From DASXHY01 sp035552155 (GTDB lineage Bacteria > Verrucomicrobiota > Verrucomicrobiia > Limisphaerales > DASXHY01), in the NCBI GenBank assembly GCA_035552155.1, contig DASZLX010000046.1:124001-188000 (forward strand): a stretch of 64,000 bases of DNA, read 5' to 3'. Below are positions 48,904 through 55,851 of the stretch, one piece after another. The position numbers were made by a program, and so were the translations under genes. The notes beneath the pieces were generated by a model. The model ran no database searches. It saw only the letters and a list, made by a program, of their open reading frames with translations, and was not told where the DNA came from. Positions within the stretch are counted from its first letter, which is position 1; every line of letters begins with the position of its first letter.

Positions 48904-49001
48904 AGACTTTGGACCTTAGACCTTAGACCTTGGACCTTGGACCTTGGACGTTGGACCTTGGCCCTTGGACTTTAGACTTTAGACTTTGGCCCTTGGACTT
49001 T
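48904..49001. repeat. GGACCTT/GGACTTT heptad tandem array
   Basis: About 13 consecutive 7-base units of the form TTGGACC, TTAGACC or TTGGCCC. Related units occur at 8344-8390. It ends 11 bases before the adenosyltransferase GTG. Confidence 0.8.
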
Positions 49002-49012
49002 AATGTCCCCCC

Positions 49013-49540
49013 GTGAGCATCGTCACCAAAACCGGAGACAAAGGAACGACCGCATTGATGTATGGCCGTCGCGTGCCCAAGAATCACCCGCGCGTCGAGG
49101 CCTATGGCGCCGTCGATGAACTCAACGCCGCGCTCGGCCTGGCGCGCGCCACGGCGGAGCAGGAGCTTGTGCGCGAAAACCTGCTGCGCATCCAAAACCA
49201 CCTCATCGCGTTGATGGGCGAACTCGCGACCGCTCCGGAAGATTTGCCGCGCTATCTTAAGGACAATTTTCCCCAGCTCGGCCCGGACAAAACCACACTG
49301 CTCGAAAAACTGGTGGCTGAAATCGAGCCGCAAATTTCCCTGAAAGACTGGGCGATGCCCGGAGACACCCTTCACGGAGCCGCGCTCGATTCCGCGCGTG
49401 TGGCCTGCCGCCGCGCGGAGCGGCGTGTCTGCTCGCTTCAGGACGCGGGCGAATTAGGCAACGGCGAAATCATCGTTTACCTGAACCGCCTGGCCGACCT
49501 GCTCTGGCTGTTGGCGCGCTGGGTCGAACTGAAAAAGTAG
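49013..49540 (+). CDS. Cob(I)yrinic acid a,c-diamide adenosyltransferase, PduO type
   Basis: 175 residues: VTKTGDKGTTALMYGRRVPK, VEAYGAVDELNAALGLARAT and the C-terminal RRAERRVCSLQ with VYLNRLADLLWLLAR are PduO-family marks. It makes adenosylcobalamin from cobalamin and ATP. No B12-dependent diol dehydratase is found in the window, and the aldolase-type microcompartment does not need B12, so a link to it is unlikely. GTG start. Confidence 0.93.
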   Translation: MSIVTKTGDKGTTALMYGRRVPKNHPRVEAYGAVDELNAALGLARATAEQELVRENLLRIQNHLIALMGELATAPEDLPRYLKDNFPQLGPDKTTLLEKLVAEIEPQISLKDWAMPGDTLHGAALDSARVACRRAERRVCSLQDAGELGNGEIIVYLNRLADLLWLLARWVELKK

Positions 49541-49616
49541 GAGACGAGGTAACGAGTCTCAAACTTTCTCCGTTTTGAAGAAAATTCAGTTAGAGACTTG
49601 TTGTCTCGTCTCCTAC
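49537..49616. repeat. GTAGGAGACGAG inverted repeat, copy upstream of the Ntn-hydrolase gene
   Basis: GTAGGAGACGAGGTAACGAG continues TCTC, and the mirrored arm ends GTCTCGTCTCCTAC. A sister element lies at 50576-50651, so the gene between is bracketed by two copies. The first bases form the stop codon of the preceding gene. Confidence 0.8.
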
Positions 49617-49675
49617 GAATAATTGACGTACCCTTTCTCTTTGCTACCGTTTTATCCGCTTAACCAGACAGCGAT

Positions 49676-50518
49676 ATGGAAGGTTCTCCAAAAATGAAAA
49701 GCTACCGCGCGTGTCATCGGGCTTCTTCGACGCGATTCGGTTTTTTGCTGGCTGCTTTTTTTCTGCTTTGCGCCGCGGTTCCGGCATGCACGATTTTTGT
49801 GCTGACTGACACCAATCGAGTGTTGTTCTGCAACAACGAGGACTGGTCAGATTTCAAAACGAGGGTTTGGTTTGTGCCCGGTGGGCGCGGCACGAATGGG
49901 TGCGCCTACGTCGGTTTTGCCGATGGCGTAGCCCAGGGTGGCGTCAACACGCGCGGGCTCGCGTACGATTGGGTGGCCGGATACAACCAAAAACTTGATC
50001 CCGAACCCGGCAAGAAACGCATCAAAGGTAATTTGTCCGTCAGGATGTTGGAAACATGCGCGACGGTCGAAGATGTGGTTGCCTTCTACCGGGCCTATGC
50101 CGAGCCGGCGTTTGCGATGGGCAAGACACTGGTGGCGGACCGCACGGGAGCTTCGGTCATCATCGGCGCGAAGGATGGACACGTGGTTTTTGAAAGAGAG
50201 TCCAAATGCCGGGGTTTTGGTTACGGCCAGCCGGCGCTTGCCAAAATGCTGACGCCGACCACCGAACCCACCTTGCTGAACGCCGCGACGATTTTACGGG
50301 CAGCGAGGCAGGAGGGGCAATATGCCACGAAGTATTCGAATGTGTATGACCTGAACTCTGGTGACATTTTTTTGTTTCCCAATCCGGGGCGGGACGACAT
50401 GGTGACGATCCATCTCACCGAGGAACTCAAAAAGGGCAAGCACGGCTATGATATGCCCAATATCAAGGAAGAACTTAAGCAAAGCCCACGGCCCGTCTTC
50501 TTTGGTTCCAAAGATTAA
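49676..50518 (+). CDS. Exported Ntn-hydrolase of the choloylglycine hydrolase/penicillin acylase group
   Basis: 280 residues. A signal peptide (FGFLLAAFFLLCAAVPA) ends just before CTIFVLTDTN, whose Cys would become the N-terminal nucleophile after cleavage. FCNNEDW, GFADGVAQGGVNTRGLAYDW and the later VADRTGASVIIGAKDG segment are typical of this fold. Such enzymes hydrolyse linear amides (bile salt, penicillin V, acyl-homoserine lactone). Substrate unknown. A start at 49694 is also possible. Confidence 0.75.
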   Translation: MEGSPKMKSYRACHRASSTRFGFLLAAFFLLCAAVPACTIFVLTDTNRVLFCNNEDWSDFKTRVWFVPGGRGTNGCAYVGFADGVAQGGVNTRGLAYDWVAGYNQKLDPEPGKKRIKGNLSVRMLETCATVEDVVAFYRAYAEPAFAMGKTLVADRTGASVIIGAKDGHVVFERESKCRGFGYGQPALAKMLTPTTEPTLLNAATILRAARQEGQYATKYSNVYDLNSGDIFLFPNPGRDDMVTIHLTEELKKGKHGYDMPNIKEELKQSPRPVFFGSKD

Positions 50519-50575
50519 ATCATGGACCTGCCGCGGCTCGGCTGGCGGGGTGACGTCGGTAGCCAGTCAAGAATT

Positions 50576-50651
50576 GTAGGAGACGACGTGAGAAGTCTCT
50601 AATTTTTCACGGTATTCTTTGAAGTTTGAGACTCGTCACCTCGTCTGCTAC
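50576..50651. repeat. GTAGGAGACGAC inverted repeat, copy downstream of the Ntn-hydrolase gene
   Basis: GTAGGAGACGACGTGAGAAG continues TCTC, with mirrored arm GAGACTCGTCACCTCGTCTG ending CTAC. Same family as 49537-49616. Confidence 0.8.
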
Positions 50652-50660
50652 AAGAAAGGA

Positions 50661-51395
50661 TTATTCGTGGGCGGTTGAGCGACCGTAAACCACAAACAAT
50701 TCATCACCCACCCGTTTCATCGATTTCAATTTAAACTGCGCCGCATCCCCTAATTTTTCCACGCCAGTCCCCTCTGAAATGGTCGGCGCGGGGCGCCCCC
50801 CGAAAATCTTGGGGCAAATCGTCAGGTGCAATTCATTCACCAACCCCGCGCGAAAAAGCGCGTCGTTCAATTCTCCGCCGCCCTCGCACAGCAGCCGCTT
50901 CACTTTCCATTTCTCGCGCAACCACCGCAGCGCTGCGTGAAAATCAATTTCGCGCGCTCCCAAAACTTTCACCTCCGCGGCGAGTTTTCGCAGCGGCTTT
51001 AATTTCTCTTCACTCGCCCGGCCGGTGGTGAGAATGAGAATGGATGAAAAATCACGCTTAAAAATTTCCGCGCCGGGATCAATCTTTCCGCTGCCGCTGA
51101 CGAGAATGCGCAAATTGTATTCCGCCAGGCCGCGTCGGATTCGCATCCGGCGATATTTCGCCGGGCCGGGCCCGAGCGTGATGGGGCCGGAATTCACCGT
51201 GCCGGCACCGGACATGACGGCATCGGCCGTGGCGCGAAGTTCCAGCAGATGCTCCTTGTCGCGTTTGCTCCCAAAAGAAGAAACCGCGCGATTCGCCGTG
51301 GCGATTTTCCCATCCGCCGTAATCGCCATGTTGATGAAAACAAATGGAAGCCTCGATTGAAGTTTCGAGTTTCGAGTTTTGGGCTTCGATTTCAC
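50661..51395 (-). CDS. RibD C-terminal-type reductase (dihydrofolate reductase-like)
   Basis: 244 residues from GTG 51395. The RibD_C fold is shown by LPFVFINMAITADGKIA, ATADAVMSGAGTVN, ILTTGRASEEKLKPLRKLA and LLCEGGGELNDALFRAGLVN. It resembles 5-amino-6-(5-phosphoribosylamino)uracil reductase without the deaminase domain. The first 14 residues (KSKPKTRNSKLQS) are read from an AAACTCG-type repeat. Natural start is unclear because no ATG lies close to the fold. Confidence 0.8.
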   Translation of the reverse strand: MKSKPKTRNSKLQSRLPFVFINMAITADGKIATANRAVSSFGSKRDKEHLLELRATADAVMSGAGTVNSGPITLGPGPAKYRRMRIRRGLAEYNLRILVSGSGKIDPGAEIFKRDFSSILILTTGRASEEKLKPLRKLAAEVKVLGAREIDFHAALRWLREKWKVKRLLCEGGGELNDALFRAGLVNELHLTICPKIFGGRPAPTISEGTGVEKLGDAAQFKLKSMKRVGDELFVVYGRSTAHE

Positions 51396-51459
51396 GCGCG
51401 CGCAATGATTGTAACCAGACGATTGTAACCAGAAACTCAAAACTCGAAACCCGAAACTG
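51361..51459. repeat. AAACTCG-unit inverted repeat (queA-RibD gap)
   Basis: The left arm AGTTTCGAGTTTCGAGTTTT and right arm AAACTCAAAACTCGAAACCC enclose two direct copies of GATTGTAACCAGA. It overlaps the 5' end of the reductase frame. Confidence 0.8.
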
Positions 51460-51461
51460 TT

Positions 51462-52544
51462 TTAAAGCATGAGCATCGCGTCGCCATAACTGAAAAACCG
51501 GTAGCGCTCCCGCACCGCTTCAGCATAAGTGGATAAAACCATTTCGCGCCCGCGCGTCGCGCCCGGCGCGGCAAACGCGCTGATCAACATCAGCAGGGTG
51601 GATCGGGGAAGATGAAAATTCGTCAGCAGCCCATCCACGATTTTGAAATCGTGCGGCGGATAAATAAAAATCCTCGTGCGTCCGCTGCCCGGCACCAGGT
51701 CGCCATGTTCGCCCGCCACACTTTCCAAAACCCGCACACTCGTCGTGCCCACGGCGAGAACACGCCGGCCCTCGCGCTTCGCCTCGTTGATCGCGCGCGC
51801 CGTTTCCGCGCTCACCTCATATCGCTCCTCGTGCATTTTGTGTTCAGCCAGGGTGTCGGCTTTCACGGGCAGAAATGTTCCCAGCCCGACGTGCAGCGTC
51901 ACAAAACAAATCTGCACGCCACGCGCGCGAATTTCCTCCAGCAGCGATTCCGTGAAATGCAATCCCGCGGTCGGCGCCGCCACGGAGCCGGGCGGTTGGG
52001 CAAACACGGTTTGATAACGTTCGCGGTCGAAACCAGCCGGGCCGGTTCCCGGCGCTCCCGCGTCGCGATGAATATACGGCGGCAGCGGAACTTCACCCAC
52101 CTGGTCCAGCGCCTCAAAAATATTTTTTGTTCCGCTGAAACGCAGGCGGCAGTGGCCCTCCTCATTTTTCTCCAGCACCGTCGCGCGGATTTCGGAAGGA
52201 TTGCCCGCGTGGGACAAAATAATTTCCACTCCCACTCGCGCGCGTTTGCCGGGCCGCACCATGGCCTGCCAGTCGTTCACCGCGTTTTCTTCGAGTAAAA
52301 AAATTTCAAATTGTCCGCCGCTCGCCGCGTTCCGGCCGCGCAACCGCGCCGGAATCACCCGCGAATTGTTGAACACCAGCACGTCGCCCGGGCGAAAAAA
52401 TTCCAGCACCTCGCGAAATCGCCGGTGCTCGATGCCGCCCGAATCGCGGTGCAGCACCAGCAGCCGCGAAGCATCGCGCGCGGGCGCCGGCGACTGCGCA
52501 ATCAGTTCGGGCGGCAGCTCAAAATTGAAATCAGCCGTTTGCAT
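51462..52544 (-). CDS. queA: S-adenosylmethionine:tRNA ribosyltransferase-isomerase
   Basis: 360 residues. FNFELPPELIAQSPAPARDA at the start, VFNNSRVIPARLRG, PTAGLHFTESLLEEIRARGV, TLHVGLGTFLPVKA and TNFHLPRSTLLMLISAFAAP are QueA signatures. It makes epoxyqueuosine in tRNA wobble positions. Full length. Confidence 0.96.
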   Translation of the reverse strand: MQTADFNFELPPELIAQSPAPARDASRLLVLHRDSGGIEHRRFREVLEFFRPGDVLVFNNSRVIPARLRGRNAASGGQFEIFLLEENAVNDWQAMVRPGKRARVGVEIILSHAGNPSEIRATVLEKNEEGHCRLRFSGTKNIFEALDQVGEVPLPPYIHRDAGAPGTGPAGFDRERYQTVFAQPPGSVAAPTAGLHFTESLLEEIRARGVQICFVTLHVGLGTFLPVKADTLAEHKMHEERYEVSAETARAINEAKREGRRVLAVGTTSVRVLESVAGEHGDLVPGSGRTRIFIYPPHDFKIVDGLLTNFHLPRSTLLMLISAFAAPGATRGREMVLSTYAEAVRERYRFFSYGDAMLML

Positions 52545-52924
52545 GGCCCGGGCATCCTAGCCGGGATCGCGCGATAGCAAAGGCGAGATTTCGGCTCTTG
52601 GGAGCGCCGGCGTCCCGCCGGCAAGTCGCAAAACATACCCATGAAACAGGAAAAGCTCGCCCAGGAGGCGTTGAATAAAAATCGCCACCTCCTGGCTCCC
52701 GATTGCCTAGCATGGGTGGTTCTCCCCATTCCCTTCGATTTTTCTTGTGTGGCCCGTTCCGGAGTACCCCACAGATTGCGTTTTCGATAATAGCCAAAAT
52801 TGTTAATAACTTTGGGATAAACCACATGGATTGTTATTGACATGAAGTGGGTGGAAATGGTTAAAAGTGGGGCGTTGTGGGGCATTAGACGCTTCAAAGC
52901 CTCACCTGTGGATAAGTCGTGGAG
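52545..52924. other. Divergent region between queA and mraZ
   Basis: 380 bases without a gene. It contains one arm of the GGGAGCGCCGGCGTCCCGCC repeat (52600-52625), a candidate sigma-70 promoter (TTGACA 52837-52842, TTAAAA 52861-52866, 18-base spacer) and the MraZ boxes. The rest shows nothing recognisable. Confidence 0.55.
52848..52882 (+). promoter_or_regulatory. Four MraZ boxes in the mraZ promoter
   Basis: TGGGT, TGGTT, TGGGG and TGGGG start at 52848, 52858, 52868 and 52878, each followed by exactly 5 spacer bases. This is the TGGGN-N5 direct repeat that MraZ rings bind in other bacteria. The boxes overlap the -10 region of the candidate promoter, so autorepression of the division cluster is expected. 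Confidence 0.82.
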
Positions 52925-53389
52925 ATGGAAACTGAAATAACAGGCGAGCCGACGTATTACAATTCGCTCTATAAACATGGAGTGGATGAGAAGCGCCGCG
53001 TTCAGGTTCCGGCCAAGTGGCGGCCCGCGAAACCGAACGTCGAGTTCACGCTCATCGTCTGGCCCAAGTCCAAGGAAGGCCCCTGTCTCCGCGCGTTGCC
53101 TCCGCAGGAAATGGCCGAACTGATGCGCGACATCGACGCCATGCCCAACTCGGACCCGAACAAAGTGGTCCTCAAAAGATTTATCGGCAGCGAATCCGTC
53201 CAGGTTGCTCTGGACAAAGCTGGACGGATTTGTCTGCCCGACGCGATGGCGTCCGCGGCTGGCGTCAAGGACGAAGCCGTGCTGGTCGGTTTATTGGACC
53301 GGTTCGAAATTTGGAATCCGGAGCGTTACGAAAAAGTCCGCGCGTCCGACGCCGTGATGGCGCAGGAAGCGTTCAAAATGATGGAGTAA
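52925..53389 (+). CDS. mraZ: Transcriptional regulator MraZ
   Basis: 154 residues with two AbrB-like MraZ repeats. The first contains HGVDEKRRVQVPAKWR, the second ALDKAGRICLPDAMASAAGV (the DxGR...P signature). It binds its own promoter and represses the division and wall cluster. A GTG 6 bases earlier is a possible alternative start. Confidence 0.93.
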   Translation: METEITGEPTYYNSLYKHGVDEKRRVQVPAKWRPAKPNVEFTLIVWPKSKEGPCLRALPPQEMAELMRDIDAMPNSDPNKVVLKRFIGSESVQVALDKAGRICLPDAMASAAGVKDEAVLVGLLDRFEIWNPERYEKVRASDAVMAQEAFKMME

Positions 53390-53391
53390 CC

Positions 53392-53997
53392 ATGAGCCTT
53401 GGAAAATTACTGAACACCGGGAAGAGTCTCGTCGGTTTGCACAATGCTGGCGGGCGCTATCATTTGCAAAAAGGCGCGCTGCCGAAATTTGAATCGTCAA
53501 AGAACCCATTTGCCACGCGCGCGCACGAAGTGGAGCCCGAACGCGAGCCGCAATTGCCGAAATTGACTCCCGCGGAACTGGCTGCCGCCAAATTGAAAAA
53601 AACGCAGGCCTTGCCGGTCCTCAGCGCGAAGGCCGAAGCGCCCTCGCGAAATACCGAGCCCGCGCAACCAACCAAACCCGCGCCGGTAGTCGAGAGCTGG
53701 CTGAAAAAAATCAATCCGCTCGTGTGGCTGCGCAATAGCAAGCCCGCACAACCGAAATCGGCCATCCCGCGCTTCGGCAAAGGGCCGGTCCAGGGCGAGC
53801 TCTCCCTGGAAAACATCAAAGTGATGCGAAACGATTTGAGCGAAACCGACCTGGAAGCCGTGCCCATGAAGGTGCGCCATGCGAAGCCCGCGCCCGTCGC
53901 GGTCGAAGCCTCGGCGGCCGTCATGGCCATCCCGGAACTGCCGCCGGCGACCAATGCCTGGGAATATTTAGGCGAGCGATTGTTGGGAAAACATTAA
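53392..53997 (+). CDS. Uncharacterised protein encoded between mraZ and rsmH
   Basis: 201 residues. After MSLGKLLNTGKSLVGLHNAG the protein is rich in Pro, Ala, Lys and Glu and probably disordered, with two short conserved-looking blocks: SWLKKINPLVWLRNSKP and LSLENIKVMRNDLSETDLEA. No membrane segment. It starts 2 bases after mraZ. I do not recognise a family; the position suggests a lineage-specific division factor. Confidence 0.75.
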   Translation: MSLGKLLNTGKSLVGLHNAGGRYHLQKGALPKFESSKNPFATRAHEVEPEREPQLPKLTPAELAAAKLKKTQALPVLSAKAEAPSRNTEPAQPTKPAPVVESWLKKINPLVWLRNSKPAQPKSAIPRFGKGPVQGELSLENIKVMRNDLSETDLEAVPMKVRHAKPAPVAVEASAAVMAIPELPPATNAWEYLGERLLGKH

Positions 53998-54015
53998 CCG
54001 GAGAGGATCTGATGC

Positions 54016-54948
54016 GTGTCACCCGAGTTCGTTCACAAAACAGTGATGACGGCGGAAGTGCTGGACGCGCTGAGGCCGAAGGCGGGCGGACGCTACGCCG
54101 ACGGAACGCTCGGTGGGGCTGGACACGCGGAAGCCATGTTGGCCACGAGTTCGCCGACTGGATGGTTGTCTGGATGCGATCGCGATGGCGACGCCGTTGA
54201 AGCGGCGAAGCGGCGGCTGGCGCCGTTTGCCGGACGCTTTGAAATCCGGCGCGGAAATTTTGCGGAACTGGCCGATTGGATCGCGCCGGAAAGCTGTGAT
54301 GGTGTGCTCTTTGATTTGGGTGTGAGTTCGCCGCAATTGGATGTGGCTGAACGCGGTTTCAGTTTTCAGCAGGAAGGCCCGCTGGAAATGCGGATGGATT
54401 CGCGCCAGAAGTTGACCGCCGCGGAGTTGGTAAACAATGCAAGCGCGGAAGAGTTGGCCCGGATTTTTTGGGAATACGGCGGTGAACGCGATTCGCGCCG
54501 GTTTGCGAAGGCGATCGTTCACGACCGCGAAACGCGCCGGTTCGCAACCACGCGGCAACTGGCCGAGTTGATCGAAAGAATTTCGCCGCGGCACGGGCGC
54601 AAGGCGCATCCGGCGACGAAGGTTTTTCAGGCCTTGCGCATCGCGGTGAACGACGAGATCGGCTCTTTGAAACGCGGCCTGGAAGCTGCCCTGAAAATTT
54701 TGAAGCCCGGCGGGCGGTTGGCGGTGATTACGTTTCATTCGCTGGAAGACCGGGTGGTGAAGGATTTCGGGCGCGCGGGCGCTCGGGACTATACGTTCGC
54801 TGGAGGAGTGGACGTGCCGGAACTGCGCGCCCCGCGCGCGCCCGAGTTGAAGATTATCACGCGCAAGGCGATTGCTCCGGGCGAAACGGAACTGGTGGAA
54901 AACCCGCGCAGCCGTAGTGCGCAATTGCGAGTGTTTGAGAAAATTTAA
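54016..54948 (+). CDS. rsmH: 16S rRNA (cytosine(1402)-N(4))-methyltransferase
   Basis: 310 residues. FVHKTVMTAEVLDALRPKAG, YADGTLGGAGHAEAML, DGVLFDLGVSSPQLDVAERG and VITFHSLEDRVVKDFGR are RsmH (MraW) motifs. It methylates C1402 of 16S rRNA. GTG start preceded by GGAGAGG. Confidence 0.96.
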   Translation: MSPEFVHKTVMTAEVLDALRPKAGGRYADGTLGGAGHAEAMLATSSPTGWLSGCDRDGDAVEAAKRRLAPFAGRFEIRRGNFAELADWIAPESCDGVLFDLGVSSPQLDVAERGFSFQQEGPLEMRMDSRQKLTAAELVNNASAEELARIFWEYGGERDSRRFAKAIVHDRETRRFATTRQLAELIERISPRHGRKAHPATKVFQALRIAVNDEIGSLKRGLEAALKILKPGGRLAVITFHSLEDRVVKDFGRAGARDYTFAGGVDVPELRAPRAPELKIITRKAIAPGETELVENPRSRSAQLRVFEKI

Positions 54949-54963
54949 AATCGTAAATCGAAG

Positions 54964-55338
54964 ATGGCAAAAAATCGAAAACATCAGTCGGCGGCGATCC
55001 GGTTCGGCCCGGCGCTGAAAGCGTTTTTGCTTTGCCTGCTCATCGGCGGCTCGGGTGTGGGTTACGTGTGGCAGAAGAATCAGCTTTACGATCTCGGCCA
55101 GCAAATCCGCAAACGCGAGCTGCATCTGAAGGCGGTGCAGGACCAGAATGAGAACTTGCGCCGGCAATTGGTGTCCATGAAATCACCGGCATTTCTCGAG
55201 GCACGCGTCAAGGAATTGAATCTCGGCCTCGGGCGCCCGTCGCAGGTCTGGTACCTAACCGAGCCGACGGTGGAATCGAGCCGGCAAACCCGGCAACTCG
55301 CGGCGCGTCCCAGCTCGCCGGTTGCCATGAACGAATGA
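54964..55338 (+). CDS. ftsL: Cell division protein FtsL
   Basis: 124 residues. Short cytoplasmic N-terminus, one membrane helix (ALKAFLLCLLIGGSGVGYVW) and a periplasmic coiled coil (QIRKRELHLKAVQDQNENLR). FtsL links FtsB/FtsQ with FtsI/FtsW. Assignment rests on topology and position between rsmH and ftsI, as FtsL is poorly conserved. Confidence 0.82.
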   Translation: MAKNRKHQSAAIRFGPALKAFLLCLLIGGSGVGYVWQKNQLYDLGQQIRKRELHLKAVQDQNENLRRQLVSMKSPAFLEARVKELNLGLGRPSQVWYLTEPTVESSRQTRQLAARPSSPVAMNE

Positions 55339-55541
55339 CATGAAAATGATTTTTAGCAAACAGACCGCCGGGTTGGAACCGCGTCCTCTGGACGCCGGCG
55401 CGCCGTCGGCGTCGCGCTCGCGCAAAAAGCGCGGCGCGGCGCTGACCACCCGGAATTTCTGGCGCACCTTGTCCACCGCCGCGCTGGCATCGCCGCACAC
55501 GTCCGTCTTGCGACGGTTCCATGACTGAATAATTTTCGCCG

Positions 55542-55587
55542 CCGCCCGCGACGCCGTCGGGAGTGAGGAACCGATCGCTGCGGGCGG
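55542..55587 (+). ncRNA. Candidate structured RNA element upstream of ftsI, copy 1
   Basis: Outer stem CCGCCCGC (55542-55549) pairs with GCGGGCGG (55580-55587). Inner stem GTCGG (55556-55560) pairs with CCGAT (55571-55575), with loop GAGTGAGGAA. Compared with copy 2, the outer stem changes C-G to T-A at one pair while staying paired, and the loop and inner stem are almost unchanged. This is the pattern expected for conserved RNA structure. Family not recognised. Confidence 0.5.
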
Positions 55588-55647
55588 CTGGCGAGATTTT
55601 GATAATGATCGGGAAGTGAAACACTAAAGTAATGAAAAATTTAACCG

Positions 55648-55706
55648 CCGCTCGTGACGCCGTCGGAAGTGAGGAACCGATCGCCACGGGCGGGCGGTCT
55701 TTTTTG
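55648..55706 (+). ncRNA. Candidate structured RNA element upstream of ftsI, copy 2 with U-tract
   Basis: Outer stem CCGCTCGTG (55648-55656) pairs with CACGGGCGG (55685-55693). Inner stem GTCGG (55662-55666) pairs with CCGAT (55677-55681), with loop AAGTGAGGAA. TCTTTTTT follows at 55698-55705, as in an intrinsic terminator. A terminator or attenuator role before ftsI is possible; a duplicated repeat of unknown role is the alternative. Confidence 0.5.
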
Positions 55707-55721
55707 TCGAAGCACTTGAAT

Positions 55722-55848
55722 CGGTCAAGTGAGTCAAATCGGTTAGAAAAGTTAAATAAGTTAAATAAGTTAAATAAGTTAAACGGGTGAGCATTCCGCA
55801 CTCATTTAACCGATTTAACCGATTTAACCCATCACCCATTTAACGAAC
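55722..55848. repeat. TTAAAT-unit inverted repeat before ftsI
   Basis: The left arm has five units of GTTAAATAA / GGTTAGAAAA type (after GGTCAAGTGAGTCAAATC), and the right arm has CATTTAACCGATTTAACCG and further units up to 4 bases before the ftsI ATG. Most regular copy of this family in the window. Confidence 0.85.
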
Positions 55849-55851
55849 CCA

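Larger units (their letters stand above)
55339..55851. other. Long leader region between ftsL and ftsI
   Basis: 513 bases without a convincing gene, unusual within a division operon. From 55375 to 55520 it is very GC-rich and contains several palindromes (for example GCGCCGTCGGCGTCGCGC). It then holds two copies of a structured element (55542-55587 and 55648-55693, the second followed by TCTTTTTT) and a TTAAAT inverted repeat ending at ftsI. Confidence 0.6.

Noticed and set aside
48904..49001. Heptad array considered as binding sites (iterons) of a replication origin
   Set aside because: No initiator gene, no DnaA boxes or AT-rich unwinding region nearby, and the same units occur after an unrelated gene at 8344.
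49013..49540. Cobalamin adenosyltransferase as part of the microcompartment pathway
   Set aside because: It lies 11 kb away with its own repeats, and the locus encodes an aldolase pathway that needs no B12. No diol dehydratase or reactivase genes are present.
53017..53391. Upstream extension of the gene between mraZ and rsmH in the same frame
   Set aside because: This part lies over mraZ in another frame and is Arg-rich shadow sequence. The ATG at 53392, 2 bases after the mraZ stop, is the sensible start.
55340..55528. Short open frame after ftsL
   Set aside because: Arg/Ser/Ala-rich translation of a GC-rich palindromic region; no ribosome site and no similarity recognised.
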